Positions 8,130-17,770 are shown, counted from the stretch's first letter. The stretch is 64,000 nucleotides of DNA from Streptomyces sp. NBC_01775 (GCF_035917675.1 NZ_CP109104.1:1984001-2048000); one strand, 5' to 3'. A program made the numbers and translations. Notes: generated from the letters alone by a model not told the origin.

Positions 8130-10355
8130 CTAGGGCCGGACGAAGGTGAGGGCTGTGTCGGAGGTGTCCTGGGGGCTGTTCAGACGGAGCTTGTCACCGG
8201 CCAGGAGGGTGACGGCGAGAGTCTTGCCCGCGGGCTCGCACGGACCCGCCGCCTCCCCGCCGGACCCGGCCGGGCCGTAGACGAGCGCTTCACCGTCCGC
8301 GGCGCCCAACTGCATCGTCGCCTCGCACCCGGGGTCGTCCTTGCCCGTCATCTTCAAGGTGGCCGTGCCGACCCGGCCCTGGCCGAAGTCGAGAGTGAGG
8401 CCGCCGCCCTCCCCGGATTCGGCCTCCCACTTGCCCAGCAAACGGCGGGGGACGGGCCGTGCGGTGTCCGTGACGCGGCGCAGCGTGGCGGACAGGGAGC
8501 TGGCGGGGTAGGTCCAGCCGAGGGTGCCGTCGGGCTTCAGCGTGAGCGTCTGCTCGCCGTACGGGGTACAGGGCTTGGACGCGGGGTGGCTCTCGGTGAT
8601 CTCGCTGGTGATCCTCATCCCCGACCCGAACGAGACGAGGGTGGCCTCGCCCTCGCACATCGCGTCGTCGCGCAGGTTGAAGGTCTTGGCGACGACCTCG
8701 CCCTTCTCCCCCTGACGGATCTCGAAGCGGCGGGTGATCGTCGAGCCGTCGGCGTCCTGGACGCTGCCCTGCCAGGCACCCACATAGCCCTGGGGCAGGG
8801 CACCGCCCGGCGGCGGGCTGGTGCGGTCGGCGCCGGAGGGCTTGCTGGGCACGGGGCCGCCCGCGTCGGGCGTCTTGTGCGCCTGTGGGCTGCTCCTGTT
8901 GCCGCTGTCCTCACCGGAGGAGTCGTACACGCGCAGCGCGACGAAGGTGCCGGCGCCCGAGACCAGCGCCAGCACCACGCCGAGCGCCCCCAGCAGGACC
9001 CCGCGCCGGTGCGAACGCTCGGTCTGCGCCTGGGTGTAGGCGGGGTACGGGGTCTGCTCGGGCCAGCCGGGCGGGACGGCGGGGACGGGGGCAGCGGCGG
9101 GGGCGTTCGTGGGGGTGGGTACGTACGTGGGCGTGGGTGCGGGCTGTGCGGAGCCGGTGACGGTGGCCAAGCCGTGCAGCCCCGGATCCTCGGCCGATCC
9201 CCCGCCCTGGGCGTCGGGGTCGTCGGCGGCGGCGCCGTCTTCGCCTCCGGCGTCCGGTTCGGCTTTCGGCTGCCCCGCCTCTCCGTCACCGGCAGGGGCC
9301 TGCGCGGCCGGGCCCGGCGCTTCCGGGGCCGGGGACCCGGGGGTGTGCGCCCCGGGTGGGGCGTCCGGCTGCGGCGGGATCGCGGGGGCCTCGGCGGCGC
9401 GGTCGGCCGCCGCCTGCGCGCCGGGGACCTCGGCGTCCAGGAGGCGGGCAGCGTGGCGGCCGAGGTGGGCGACGAGGCTCGCGGGGAGCCAGGGCTCGAC
9501 GGAGTCGGCCGCCGTGGCCGAGGGGCCGGGGGCGTCCTCGGGGTCGGCCGTACGCTCCACGAGCGCCGCCACCGTGGGACGCTCGTCGGCACCCTTGGCG
9601 AGACAGTCGGCGACCAGGGACCGCAGCCCCTCCGGCACCCCCTCCAGGTCGGGCTCCACGTGGGTGATGCGGTACATCAGCGCGTGCCCCGCGCTGCCCG
9701 CGCTCCCGAAGGGCGTACGGCCGGTCGCGGCGAAGGCCAGCACCGAGCCGAGGGAGAAGATGTCGCTGGCCGCGCTCAGGTGGTCGCCGCGCACCTGCTC
9801 GGGCGACATGAAGCCGGGGGAGCCGATGACGTCGCCGGTGCGCGTCAGATTGCCGTCGGCGACCGTCTCCAGCGCCCGTGCGATACCGAAGTCGATGACG
9901 CGGGGTCCGTCGATGGTGACCAGGATGTTCGAGGGCTTCACATCGCGGTGGATCAGCCCGGCCTCGTGGATGGCGCGCAGGGCGAGGCCGAGACGGTTGG
10001 CGAGGATGCGCAAGGTGCGCTCCGGGAGCGTGGCGCGGCGTCCGGCGACGGCCTCGTGCAGCGAGATGCCCGCGATGTAGCCGGTGGCCACCCAGGGCTG
10101 GGCGGCGTCCGGGTCCGCGTCCAGGACGGGCGCCGTCCACTCGCCGCCGACGCGGCGTGCCGCGCTGATCTCCTGCTCGAAGCGGCGGCGGAACTCCACG
10201 TGTTCGGCCAGCTCACGCCGTACGAGCTTGACCGCGACGGTGCGTCCGCGCGGCGACTGGGCGAGGTACACACAGCCCATCCCGCCCTCGCCCAGCCGTC
10301 CCAACAAGCGGTACTCACCGATGCGTTCAGGGTCTTCCGCGCGCAGCGACCTCAT
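8130..10355 (-). CDS. Membrane-anchored Ser/Thr protein kinase
   Basis: 741 residues. The N-terminal kinase domain has GEGGMGCVY (P-loop), Lys43 in VAVKLV, HRDVKPSN (catalytic Asp138), DFG at 155-157 and the SPGFMSPEQ activation segment. A Pro/Ala/Thr-rich linker with TYVPTPTNAP-like repeats leads to one membrane helix near residue 460. About 270 extracellular residues follow, with no PASTA repeats, apparently two similar beta-rich halves (each with a QG-W/TL-rich pattern). It probably senses an outside cue and phosphorylates cytoplasmic targets. ATG 10355 has GGGGGAG well placed; GTG 10361 would overlap that site. Confidence 0.9.
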   Translation of the reverse strand: MRSLRAEDPERIGEYRLLGRLGEGGMGCVYLAQSPRGRTVAVKLVRRELAEHVEFRRRFEQEISAARRVGGEWTAPVLDADPDAAQPWVATGYIAGISLHEAVAGRRATLPERTLRILANRLGLALRAIHEAGLIHRDVKPSNILVTIDGPRVIDFGIARALETVADGNLTRTGDVIGSPGFMSPEQVRGDHLSAASDIFSLGSVLAFAATGRTPFGSAGSAGHALMYRITHVEPDLEGVPEGLRSLVADCLAKGADERPTVAALVERTADPEDAPGPSATAADSVEPWLPASLVAHLGRHAARLLDAEVPGAQAAADRAAEAPAIPPQPDAPPGAHTPGSPAPEAPGPAAQAPAGDGEAGQPKAEPDAGGEDGAAADDPDAQGGGSAEDPGLHGLATVTGSAQPAPTPTYVPTPTNAPAAAPVPAVPPGWPEQTPYPAYTQAQTERSHRRGVLLGALGVVLALVSGAGTFVALRVYDSSGEDSGNRSSPQAHKTPDAGGPVPSKPSGADRTSPPPGGALPQGYVGAWQGSVQDADGSTITRRFEIRQGEKGEVVAKTFNLRDDAMCEGEATLVSFGSGMRITSEITESHPASKPCTPYGEQTLTLKPDGTLGWTYPASSLSATLRRVTDTARPVPRRLLGKWEAESGEGGGLTLDFGQGRVGTATLKMTGKDDPGCEATMQLGAADGEALVYGPAGSGGEAAGPCEPAGKTLAVTLLAGDKLRLNSPQDTSDTALTFVRP

Positions 10356-10470
10356 GCCCACTCCCCCGACTCCTGGGCTTCGACTGAAACAAGGATCGTA
10401 CGGCCTGTGATCGGGCGGCCACCACGCGCCGAGCGGTCCGTTCTCCCCGAGGTCTCACCGGGGTCGTATA

Positions 10471-10513
10471 TCGACAGGAAGACTTGCAAGTTTCCCTGTC
10501 GACGTCCTACGGT
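10471..10513 (+). promoter_or_regulatory. MarR operator overlapping a leaderless promoter
   Basis: A 32-bp near-perfect palindrome (10471-10502, core ACTTGCAAGT) contains a -35 TTGCAA (10484-10489). An 18-base spacer leads to -10 TACGGT (10508-10513). The expected transcription start falls on or next to the ATG at 10520. Binding of the MarR protein here would block its own operon. Confidence 0.65.
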
Positions 10514-10519
10514 GGAGGC

Positions 10520-11089
10520 ATGCCACCTCTGGAGCAGGAGCCGGGGCAGGGCTACGAGCGCATGGCCGCCGAGGTCTCCACCGCCGTCGCCGCGCTGAGC
10601 CGACGGCTGCGCGCGGCGTCACCGGCGGGCGCGTTCACGCCCACGCAGCGGTCGGTCCTTGGCCGGATCGACCGCTCGGGCCCGACGACCATCGCGGCGC
10701 TCGCCCGCGCCGAGCTGGTGCGCCCGCAGTCGATGCGGGTCACCGTGGGCGCGCTGGAGGAGCAGGGCATCCTGGCCCGCAGCCCGCACCCCACCGACGG
10801 CCGGCAGGTGGTCTTCTCGCTGACCGAGCGGGGCGCGCACACCCTGGAGGCCGTCCGCCGCGCCAAGCACGACTGGCTGGCCGACGCCATCGCCACCCGC
10901 CTCGACCCCGGCGAACAGCACACGCTCACCGAGGCCGCGGCGCTGCTGAGGCGACTGGTCGCCGAGGACGACGCCCCGCCCGGAGAGCCCGCTCCGGACG
11001 AGACCGGGGGGAACGAAGCAGCGCCCGGCGGGGCCGCGCCGGGAGAAGCCGCACTCGGGGAGGCCCCGCCGGGAGACGCCGCCCGATGA
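10520..11089 (+). CDS. MarR-family transcriptional regulator
   Basis: 189 residues. The winged helix is clear: TQRSVLGRID, TTIAALARAELVRPQSMRVTVGALEEQG (recognition helix) and the wing DGRQVVFSLTERG. The last 35 residues are a Gly/Ala/Pro/Glu low-complexity tail made from a repeated APGE-like unit and not part of the family fold. The start lacks a usable ribosome site (GGAGG ends one base before ATG), but the promoter spacing predicts a leaderless mRNA. It overlaps the MFS gene by ATGA, a classic autoregulated efflux pair. Confidence 0.88.
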   Translation: MPPLEQEPGQGYERMAAEVSTAVAALSRRLRAASPAGAFTPTQRSVLGRIDRSGPTTIAALARAELVRPQSMRVTVGALEEQGILARSPHPTDGRQVVFSLTERGAHTLEAVRRAKHDWLADAIATRLDPGEQHTLTEAAALLRRLVAEDDAPPGEPAPDETGGNEAAPGGAAPGEAALGEAPPGDAAR

Positions 11090-12582
11090 CCCGCGCGCTC
11101 GGGCAGGCCACCGGATCCTCCTCCCCCACCACTCAACTCCCGGCCGATGGGCGGGCGTTCGGCGTCCGACTCATGGCACCGCTGCTGCTCGGCTCGCTGC
11201 TCAACCCGGTCAACTCGACGATGATCGCGACCGCGTTGGTGGCGATCGGGCACGGCTTCGGCGTCGGGGCCGCCGACACCGCCTGGCTGATCGCCTCGCT
11301 CTATCTCGCCAGCGCCGTGGCCCAGCCCACCATGGGCAAGCTGGCCGATCTGCTCGGGCCCCGCAGGGTGTTCCTGGCGGGGCTCGTGATCGCGCTCGCG
11401 GCCGGGGTGGTGGGCGCGGCGGCGCCCGCCTTCGGCTGGCTGATCGCCTCACGGGTACTGCTCGGCATCGGCACGTCCGCCGCGTATCCGTGCGCGATGG
11501 CGCTGCTGCGCGCCGAGGCGTCCCGGCTGGGGCGGCCCGTGCCGCGTCCGGTGCTGGCCCGGCTGTCCCTGGCGGCGCTGGGCAGTGCCGCCACCGGCCC
11601 GGTACTGGGCGGGCTGCTGGCCGCGACGGTGGGCTGGCGTGCGATCTTCGCCGTCAACGTGCCCATCGCGCTTGCCGGGTTGGCCCTCGCGCTGCTGTGG
11701 CTCCCCAAGGACGCGCGCGCCGAGGACGCACGCGGCGAGGACGCACGCGGTGAGTCCACCGTCGGCCCCGCCGATCCGGCCGCGGATGTCACCCACGCCC
11801 CCGACCGCCCCCGCCGGACCGGCCGGGGCGCCTCCATCGACGCGCTCGGCATCCTCCTGTTCGCCGCCGCGCTCACCACCGCGATGCTCTTCCTGATGGA
11901 GCTCGCCCACCCGCGCTGGGTGCTGCTGGTGCCGTTCGCGGTGCTGGCCGCCGCCTTCGTGTGGTGGCAGCTGCGGCGTCCGGCGCCCTTCCTGGACCTG
12001 CGGATGCTTGCCCGGCACCGGCCGCTGGTGCTCACCTACCTGCGGCACGGGCTGACGTACCTGGTCATCTACTGCGTGATGTACGGCTTCGCGCAGTGGC
12101 TGGAGGAGTCGCACGGCTTCTCCTCGTTCCAGTCGGGTCTGATCATGCTGCCCATGTCGCTGGCGGCGGCGCTCTGTTCGCTGCTGGGCGCCCGTACGAA
12201 GGGCATACGCGGACCCCTCATGCTGACGGCCGTACTGCTGCTCGCGGGTGCCGGGATGCTGGCCATCGCGCACGGCAGCACCCCGCTGGCCGTGCTGCTT
12301 GCGGCCTCCGTGCTGTTCGGCCTGCCCCAGGGGCTGGCCGGGACGAGCAACCAGGCGGCCGTCGCCGCGCAGGCGCCCGCCGACGGCGTGGGCGCCGCCG
12401 CCGGGCTCCAGCGCACCTCGCAATACCTCGGCGCCATCACCGCGTCCAGCCTCATCGCCCTCTTCTACGGCCACCAGGCCGACGACGCGGGCCTGCACCT
12501 CATAGCCGTGACGACGGCCGTGCTCAGCCTCGCGCTGTGCGTCCTGACCGTCACCGACCGCGCCCTGCACGGCCGTTCATGA
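11086..12582 (+). CDS. MFS drug exporter, DHA2 (14-TM) type
   Basis: 498 residues rich in hydrophobic helices. It has NSTMIATALVAIG in TM1, the motif A-like GKLADLLGPRRV loop and motif C-like ASRVLLGIGTSAAYP. A cytoplasmic loop carries tandem AEDARGED repeats that look like recent 15-base expansions. It should export a drug or metabolite by proton antiport, with the MarR product upstream as the sensor. Co-transcribed with marR through a 4-base overlap. Confidence 0.88.
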   Translation: MTRALGQATGSSSPTTQLPADGRAFGVRLMAPLLLGSLLNPVNSTMIATALVAIGHGFGVGAADTAWLIASLYLASAVAQPTMGKLADLLGPRRVFLAGLVIALAAGVVGAAAPAFGWLIASRVLLGIGTSAAYPCAMALLRAEASRLGRPVPRPVLARLSLAALGSAATGPVLGGLLAATVGWRAIFAVNVPIALAGLALALLWLPKDARAEDARGEDARGESTVGPADPAADVTHAPDRPRRTGRGASIDALGILLFAAALTTAMLFLMELAHPRWVLLVPFAVLAAAFVWWQLRRPAPFLDLRMLARHRPLVLTYLRHGLTYLVIYCVMYGFAQWLEESHGFSSFQSGLIMLPMSLAAALCSLLGARTKGIRGPLMLTAVLLLAGAGMLAIAHGSTPLAVLLAASVLFGLPQGLAGTSNQAAVAAQAPADGVGAAAGLQRTSQYLGAITASSLIALFYGHQADDAGLHLIAVTTAVLSLALCVLTVTDRALHGRS

Positions 12583-12634
12583 CGCCCTTTTCCCATCCCC
12601 TTCCATCCCCTTCCCCCTTCGCAAGGAGCACCCC

Positions 12635-13198
12635 ATGGCCCTCAGCGCCATCGACCCCAAGAGCGCGCTCGTGCTCGTCGACCTCCAGAAGGGCATCACG
12701 CGCATCCCCGGCGCGCCCTACACCCCGGCCGAGGTGATCGAGCGCGGAGCCCGGCTGGCCACGGCGTTCCGCCTGCGCGGGCTGCCCGTGGTCCTCGTCA
12801 ATGTGACGGGCACGCCGCCCGGCCGTATCGAGACCCCGCTGAGCGGCAGGGGCGGCGAGGCCCCGGCCCCCGACTGGGCCGACCTCGTCCCCGAACTCGA
12901 CATCCAGGACACCGACATCCACGTCACCAAGCAGAGCTGGGGCGCCTTCTACGGCACCTCGCTCGACCTGGAGCTGCGGCGCCGGGGCGTCACGCAGGTC
13001 GTGCTCGGCGGGATCGCCACCCGCTTCGGCGTCGAGTCGACGGCCCGCGCCGCGCACGAGCACGGCTACAACGTGACCGTCGCCGTGGACGCCTGCACGG
13101 ACATGTCGGCCGACGGCCACCGGGCCTCGGTGGAGGGCGTCTTCCCCCGCCTGGGCGAAACCGCCACGACGGCCGAGATCCTGGCCACCCTCACCTGA
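12635..13198 (+). CDS. Isochorismatase-like cysteine hydrolase family protein without the cysteine
   Basis: 187 residues with the isochorismatase fold. The catalytic Asp16 (VLVDLQ) and Lys99 (HVTKQSWGAF) are present, but in the conserved loop GGIATRFGVESTAR the usual nucleophilic Cys is Gly132. Amidohydrolases of this family need Cys, whereas true isochorismatases such as PhzD do without it, so the reaction may be vinyl-ether hydrolysis or something else. ATG 12635 has GCAAGGAG upstream. The gene follows the MFS gene by 52 bases and may share its transcript. Confidence 0.85.
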   Translation: MALSAIDPKSALVLVDLQKGITRIPGAPYTPAEVIERGARLATAFRLRGLPVVLVNVTGTPPGRIETPLSGRGGEAPAPDWADLVPELDIQDTDIHVTKQSWGAFYGTSLDLELRRRGVTQVVLGGIATRFGVESTARAAHEHGYNVTVAVDACTDMSADGHRASVEGVFPRLGETATTAEILATLT

Positions 13199-13295
13199 GA
13201 GCCGAGGGCCTGGCCGCCCTCACCTGACCCACGGCCCCCTCCCGGCTCCAGGGGCTTGTGGGTCCGGGCGATGCCGGCCAGGAGGCGGACCGACT

Positions 13296-13324
13296 CGACG
13301 ACGGGGCGGACCGCCCCGTCGTCG
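13296..13324. repeat. 29-bp near-perfect palindrome
   Basis: Two 14-base arms (CGACGACGGGGCGG and its complement) flank a single central A. It lies in the 212-base gap between the isochorismatase-like and reductase genes, 87 bases before the latter. It may be the terminator of the upstream gene or an operator for the downstream one; the one-base centre favours a protein-binding site or a tight hairpin. Confidence 0.5.
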
Positions 13325-13410
13325 CCCGGGCCGCGACAGATGGCAACAGGTCGCAACAGGACTGCGCTCCCGACGCGCTGGCACACTGGCAGCCTGCGAA
13401 GGGAGTCCTC

Positions 13411-13992
13411 ATGGGCCGGCTCGTCTATACCGCCTTGACCTCGCTCGACGGCTTCATCGCCGACGAGAGCGGCAACTTCGACTGGGCCGTGCCCGACGAG
13501 GAGGTGCACGCCTTCATCAACGATCTGGAACGGAACTGCGGGACGCATCTGTACGGGCGCAGGACGTACGAGATGATGACCGGCTGGGAGACGGACCACC
13601 CCAAGGACGACGACTCGGACGCGAGCCGCGACTTCGCGGAGATCTGGCAGGCGGCCGACAAGATCGTGTACTCCCGCTCCCTGGAGCGGGTCACCACTGC
13701 CCGCACCACGCTTGAGCGGGAATTCGACCCGGAGGCGGTCCAGCGCCTCAAGGAGACCACCGACCACGATCTGCTCATCGGCGGCCCCGGCCTGGCGGCC
13801 CACGCCGTGCGCGCGGGCCTGGTGGACGTGTGGCAGCTCTTCGTCGTCCCCGTCCTGGTCGGCGGCGGCAAGCGGCACTTCCCCGAGGGCTTCGCCACGC
13901 CCCTCGTCCTCCGCCAGGAGCGCCGCTTCGACAACGGCATGGTCTTCCTCCGCCACCACACGGCTCCCCCCATCGAGCCCGCCGAGCAGTAG
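13411..13992 (+). CDS. Dihydrofolate-reductase-like / RibD C-terminal domain protein
   Basis: 193 residues of the RibD_C (YyaP/YwjB-like) family. It has the N-terminal LTSLDGFIADESGNFDW, the LYGRRTYEMMTGW nucleotide-binding segment and DLLIGGPGLAAHAVRAGLVDV near the end. Such proteins are NADPH reductases of uncertain substrate; no deaminase half is present, so it is not a riboflavin enzyme by itself. ATG 13411 follows GAAGGGAG at good spacing. Confidence 0.85.
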   Translation: MGRLVYTALTSLDGFIADESGNFDWAVPDEEVHAFINDLERNCGTHLYGRRTYEMMTGWETDHPKDDDSDASRDFAEIWQAADKIVYSRSLERVTTARTTLEREFDPEAVQRLKETTDHDLLIGGPGLAAHAVRAGLVDVWQLFVVPVLVGGGKRHFPEGFATPLVLRQERRFDNGMVFLRHHTAPPIEPAEQ

Positions 13993-14075
13993 TCCCGCCT
14001 CGAAGTCGCATATGGGGCAAATGGGTGTAAGCATGGAGCCGGGGCCCGGGTCGCGCACACCGTAAGGGAGCGATC

Positions 14076-15233
<1,158 letters not shown>

Positions 15234-15466
15234 GTACAGCTGCGCGAGAAGTGCCGCGACTGAGCGGCTGAGCGCCGACGTGCCCATGGCGCCCTGCATG
15301 GTGATCCCGTTCATCTGCATCAACTGGGCGTGGAAGGACAGCCGCACGTCGAGCGGTACGGCGTTGAAGGTGGGAACGAGGTTGGCCGCTCCGTAGCCGA
15401 ATGCGCCGGCGAGGGCGCCGGTGGACATCAGGGCGAGGCCCTGAACGAGCCGGACGCGTAGGCGGA

Positions 15467-15862
15467 TCACTCCCCCGTCTCCGGTTCCGCGGTGGGCGTA
15501 CGGCCGAGTTGGTGAATGCGCCGCACCCGTCCGTCCTCGGCGACCTCGCCGATCAGGAGCCACTCGCTCACTACGCGGCCGAGCTTGCGGTGTTGCGCGG
15601 TGAGGCAGCAGCGTGCGGCGAATCGGCGGCCGTCGACGAGGAGATCGTCGATCCTCATGTGGCCGGCGGTGACGTTCTTGCGGGCCGGGGCCGCATGCGC
15701 GATCAGCTGGCCGCGGGTGAGCTCCGTGCCGTCGGTGACCCAGACGGCATCGTCGGTCAGGGTGCGATCCACGATGTGTGCCGGGTCCTCGTCGGAGAGG
15801 GCCATGTCGCGGGTGTGGTCGATCAGGAGGCGGCGCGCCGCCGGCTCAGTTATGTCTGACAT
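15467..15862 (-). CDS. NTF2-like (SnoaL-type) small protein
   Basis: 131 residues. The layout, an N-terminal helix pair, DAVWVTDGTELTRGQLIAH, then alternating beta strands ending RRIHQLGRTP, fits the cone-shaped nuclear-transport-factor-2 fold used by SnoaL cyclases, isomerases and many proteins of unknown role. It starts at ATG 15862, divergent from the TetR gene 38 bases away, so it is the probable target of that regulator. It was likely co-transcribed with the now truncated DUF1772 gene. Confidence 0.7.
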   Translation of the reverse strand: MSDITEPAARRLLIDHTRDMALSDEDPAHIVDRTLTDDAVWVTDGTELTRGQLIAHAAPARKNVTAGHMRIDDLLVDGRRFAARCCLTAQHRKLGRVVSEWLLIGEVAEDGRVRRIHQLGRTPTAEPETGE

Positions 15863-15907
15863 GCCTGTCAGTCTTGAGACGTGCCATATAGTTGTCAATC
15901 GTGTCAG
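15856..15907. promoter_or_regulatory. Divergent TetR/NTF2 promoter with TGTCA repeats
   Basis: CTGACA-TGCC-TGTCAG (15856-15871) is a perfect inverted repeat covering the NTF2 start. Two more TGTCA copies lie at 15893-15897 and 15902-15906. A TATAGT -10 box (15887-15892) places the TetR transcription start at about 15899-15901, on its GTG. On the other strand TTGACA (15898-15893) can serve as -35 for the NTF2 gene. Confidence 0.5.
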
Positions 15908-16491
15908 AGATAAGGCGTCGCCGTCAGCGGGTAGAGGTCCAACGCAACCGTGCCGCGCTGGTCTCGGCAGCGGTCCGGGTGCTTGCCGAGCGCCCCGAGG
16001 CGAGCATGGCGGAGATCGCTTCCATGGCCGGTGTGACACGGCAGACCGCCTACGTGCACTTCGGCACCCGTGAGGCACTCCTCGCTTCGGTGCACGACGA
16101 GCTGAGCCGCCGGGCGTTCGCCGTTCTGGAAGCTGCTGATCTTGAGGCCGGCACGGCCCCTGAAGCTCTTGGCCGATTCCTCACCGCGACCGGAACACTG
16201 CTGGCCGAGCAGGCGGCGTTCGGTCATTCAGACAGCGCCCCGGAAGCAGACGCGTCGCGTCACGTGCCGATCGAGCAGCGTCTGGAGGACCTGATCCGCC
16301 GTGGGCGCGACAGCGGCGAGTTCACGACCGCCCTGGAGACGAGTTGGCTGGTCGCCGCGGTGATCGCACTCGGCCACGCCGCCGACCATCAGATCCGCGT
16401 CGGTCGCATGGACGCACAGGGCGCGGCGAAGCAATTCCGCTCGACAGTGATGCACTTGTGCGGCGCCGAGGACCCTGACCGTTTGCTGTGA
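15901..16491 (+). CDS. TetR-family transcriptional regulator
   Basis: 196 residues. The N-terminal HTH is clear: RAALVSAAVRVLAERPEASMAEIASMAGVTRQTAYVHFGTREALL, split helix-turn-helix with the typical YVHF. The C-terminal ligand domain is variable. Start taken as GTG 15901 (TTG 15892 is in frame) because the -10 box position predicts a leaderless message there. It is divergent from the NTF2-like gene, which it probably represses. Slightly lower GC and more relaxed codon use than its neighbours. Confidence 0.85.
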   Translation: MSEIRRRRQRVEVQRNRAALVSAAVRVLAERPEASMAEIASMAGVTRQTAYVHFGTREALLASVHDELSRRAFAVLEAADLEAGTAPEALGRFLTATGTLLAEQAAFGHSDSAPEADASRHVPIEQRLEDLIRRGRDSGEFTTALETSWLVAAVIALGHAADHQIRVGRMDAQGAAKQFRSTVMHLCGAEDPDRLL

Positions 16492-16649
16492 CAGGCGGTC
16501 CGCCGTCCAGGTGCCGACGCTGCCGGGTGGGACATGCTCAGCAACGAGCGGCGGCCCGCCCTGCCACGACGGAGGGCCGTTCGGCGCCTTCCTCCGTAGC
16601 TCACGATCGAGGACTCCGTCGGATCATCGGGCGGACCAGAAGGCACCCG

Positions 16650-16803
16650 ATGATCCACCACCGCGGTCGCCTCGCCGCAGGCGGTGGCCGTGTTGACCGG
16701 CCGGGACGGGGATGACCGCTCGGATGCCGCGCTTGCGCGGCTGCTCTCGGATGGCGCGTCAGGGGTAGGCCTTGTCCGTAAGGACAACGTCCTCCTGGCG
16801 AGT
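16650..16803 (-). pseudogene. IS5-family transposase remnant
   Basis: Reading the minus strand from 16794 gives VVLTDKAYP, a stop, then RAIREQPRKRGIRAVIP and a Gly/Arg-rich RGDRGG. This is the region around the second catalytic residues of IS5-type DDE transposases (family pattern ADKAYSSRAxRxxLRxRGIxAxIP). An in-frame TGA interrupts it and nothing before or after resembles the rest of the enzyme. No terminal repeats were recognised. The whole 16492-16847 gap otherwise holds no gene. Confidence 0.7.
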
Positions 16804-16847
16804 GAGCACAGCCGCTCTCTCCCGGGCCAGACCAAGGAGACCGCACC

Positions 16848-17342
16848 ATGTCACTGTTCGTGCCGGACTTCGACGACGCTGTCGTCGTCCGTTCCGTCGA
16901 GGCCGAGACCGTCGGCCGGGCCCCGACCACCGTCCGTCTGCTGGCCGACAGCAGCCAGACCGGCGGCGCGCTGTCCACCCAGCGCGTCACCCTCGACACC
17001 GGCGCGAACGGCGCGGCCCCGCACCGGCACGACAACTCGGCCGAGATGTTCTATGTGCTGGACGGGGCCGCCCAGTTGCTGTCCGGCGACCAGGTCCTCA
17101 CCGCCGAGCGCGGCGACCTGGTCGTCGTCCCGCCCAAGCTCGCCCACGCGTTCGCCGCGGCACCCGGTGAGAGGGCGGACCTGCTCATCGTCATCACGCC
17201 CGGCGTGGAGCGGTTCGAGTACTTCCGCCACCTGGAGCGCATCGCGTACGGAAAGGTGCCGCCGGAGAGCCTGCGCGACGTGCAGGAGGTCTACGACACG
17301 TACTTCCTGAAGAGCGAGGCGTGGGAGGCGGCCCGGCACTGA
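16848..17342 (+). CDS. Cupin-domain protein
   Basis: 164 residues. One cupin barrel: metal-binding motif 1 in PHRHDNSAEMFYVLDG (two His, Glu) and motif 2 in GDLVVVPPKLAHAF (His). The C-terminal 40 residues are helical (DVQEVYDTYFLKSEAWEAARH), as in quercetinase-like or polyketide-associated cupins. Substrate unknown. ATG 16848 has AAGGAGA upstream. Confidence 0.85.
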   Translation: MSLFVPDFDDAVVVRSVEAETVGRAPTTVRLLADSSQTGGALSTQRVTLDTGANGAAPHRHDNSAEMFYVLDGAAQLLSGDQVLTAERGDLVVVPPKLAHAFAAAPGERADLLIVITPGVERFEYFRHLERIAYGKVPPESLRDVQEVYDTYFLKSEAWEAARH

Positions 17343-17432
17343 AGGGCTGCCGCCGTACCGAAGCCGGACCGTCAACCGCCAGTCCCGCGACAGCGGCCCG
17401 AAGCCGGCACCCGCGATGCCGTGACGGTGGGG
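17343..17432. other. Short gap downstream of the cupin gene
   Basis: No gene or clear signal was seen. It separates the cupin stop from the stop of the antisense amidohydrolase fragment. Confidence 0.4.
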
Positions 17433-17770
17433 TCAGGGGGCGAGGCGGGGGAAGAGGGCCTCGGCGCTCTCGCGGTTGACGGCCTCGGCCTGGCCGGGGG
17501 TGAAGTTCGGGTAGGTCTCAAGGAAGTCGTTGTAGTAGCTGCCGGCCTCCTGCGGGGCGAAGGGCCAGTCGCTGCCGTAGAGGACGTGGCCGGGCTCGGC
17601 GAAGGCGAGCAGGGCGGGCAGGGCGCTGGGGCTGGCGGACAGCGCGGTGTCGAAGTAGAACCGCTTCAGGTCGCGCAGGATGTCCTCGGCCTTGCGCTCG
17701 CGGTCGACGACGGTGGAGGTCAGGCCGGAGAAGCGGTACGCGGCTCCTGCGGCGTGAACTGCGACAGGGC
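17433..17770 (-). pseudogene. Amidohydrolase (ACMSD/TIM-barrel type) C-terminal fragment
   Basis: The minus frame ending at the TGA 17435-17433 reads about 110 residues of a metal-dependent amidohydrolase C-terminus: VHAAGAAYRFSG, LKRFYFDTALSASPSAL, VLYGSDWPFAP (metal-binding Asp strand) and a FTPGQAEAVNRESAEALFPR tail. Nothing upstream of about 17770 continues the homology and no start codon is in place, so the N-terminal two thirds, with the HxH metal site, are lost. The remaining stretch to 18069 holds only a tandem TCCGGCCGGTGA repeat and no gene. Confidence 0.7.

Noticed and set aside
10890..11088. A frameshift at the end of the MarR gene
   Set aside because: The Gly/Ala/Pro tail stays in frame to a stop that overlaps the MFS start by ATGA, as expected; it is repeat expansion, not a frameshift.
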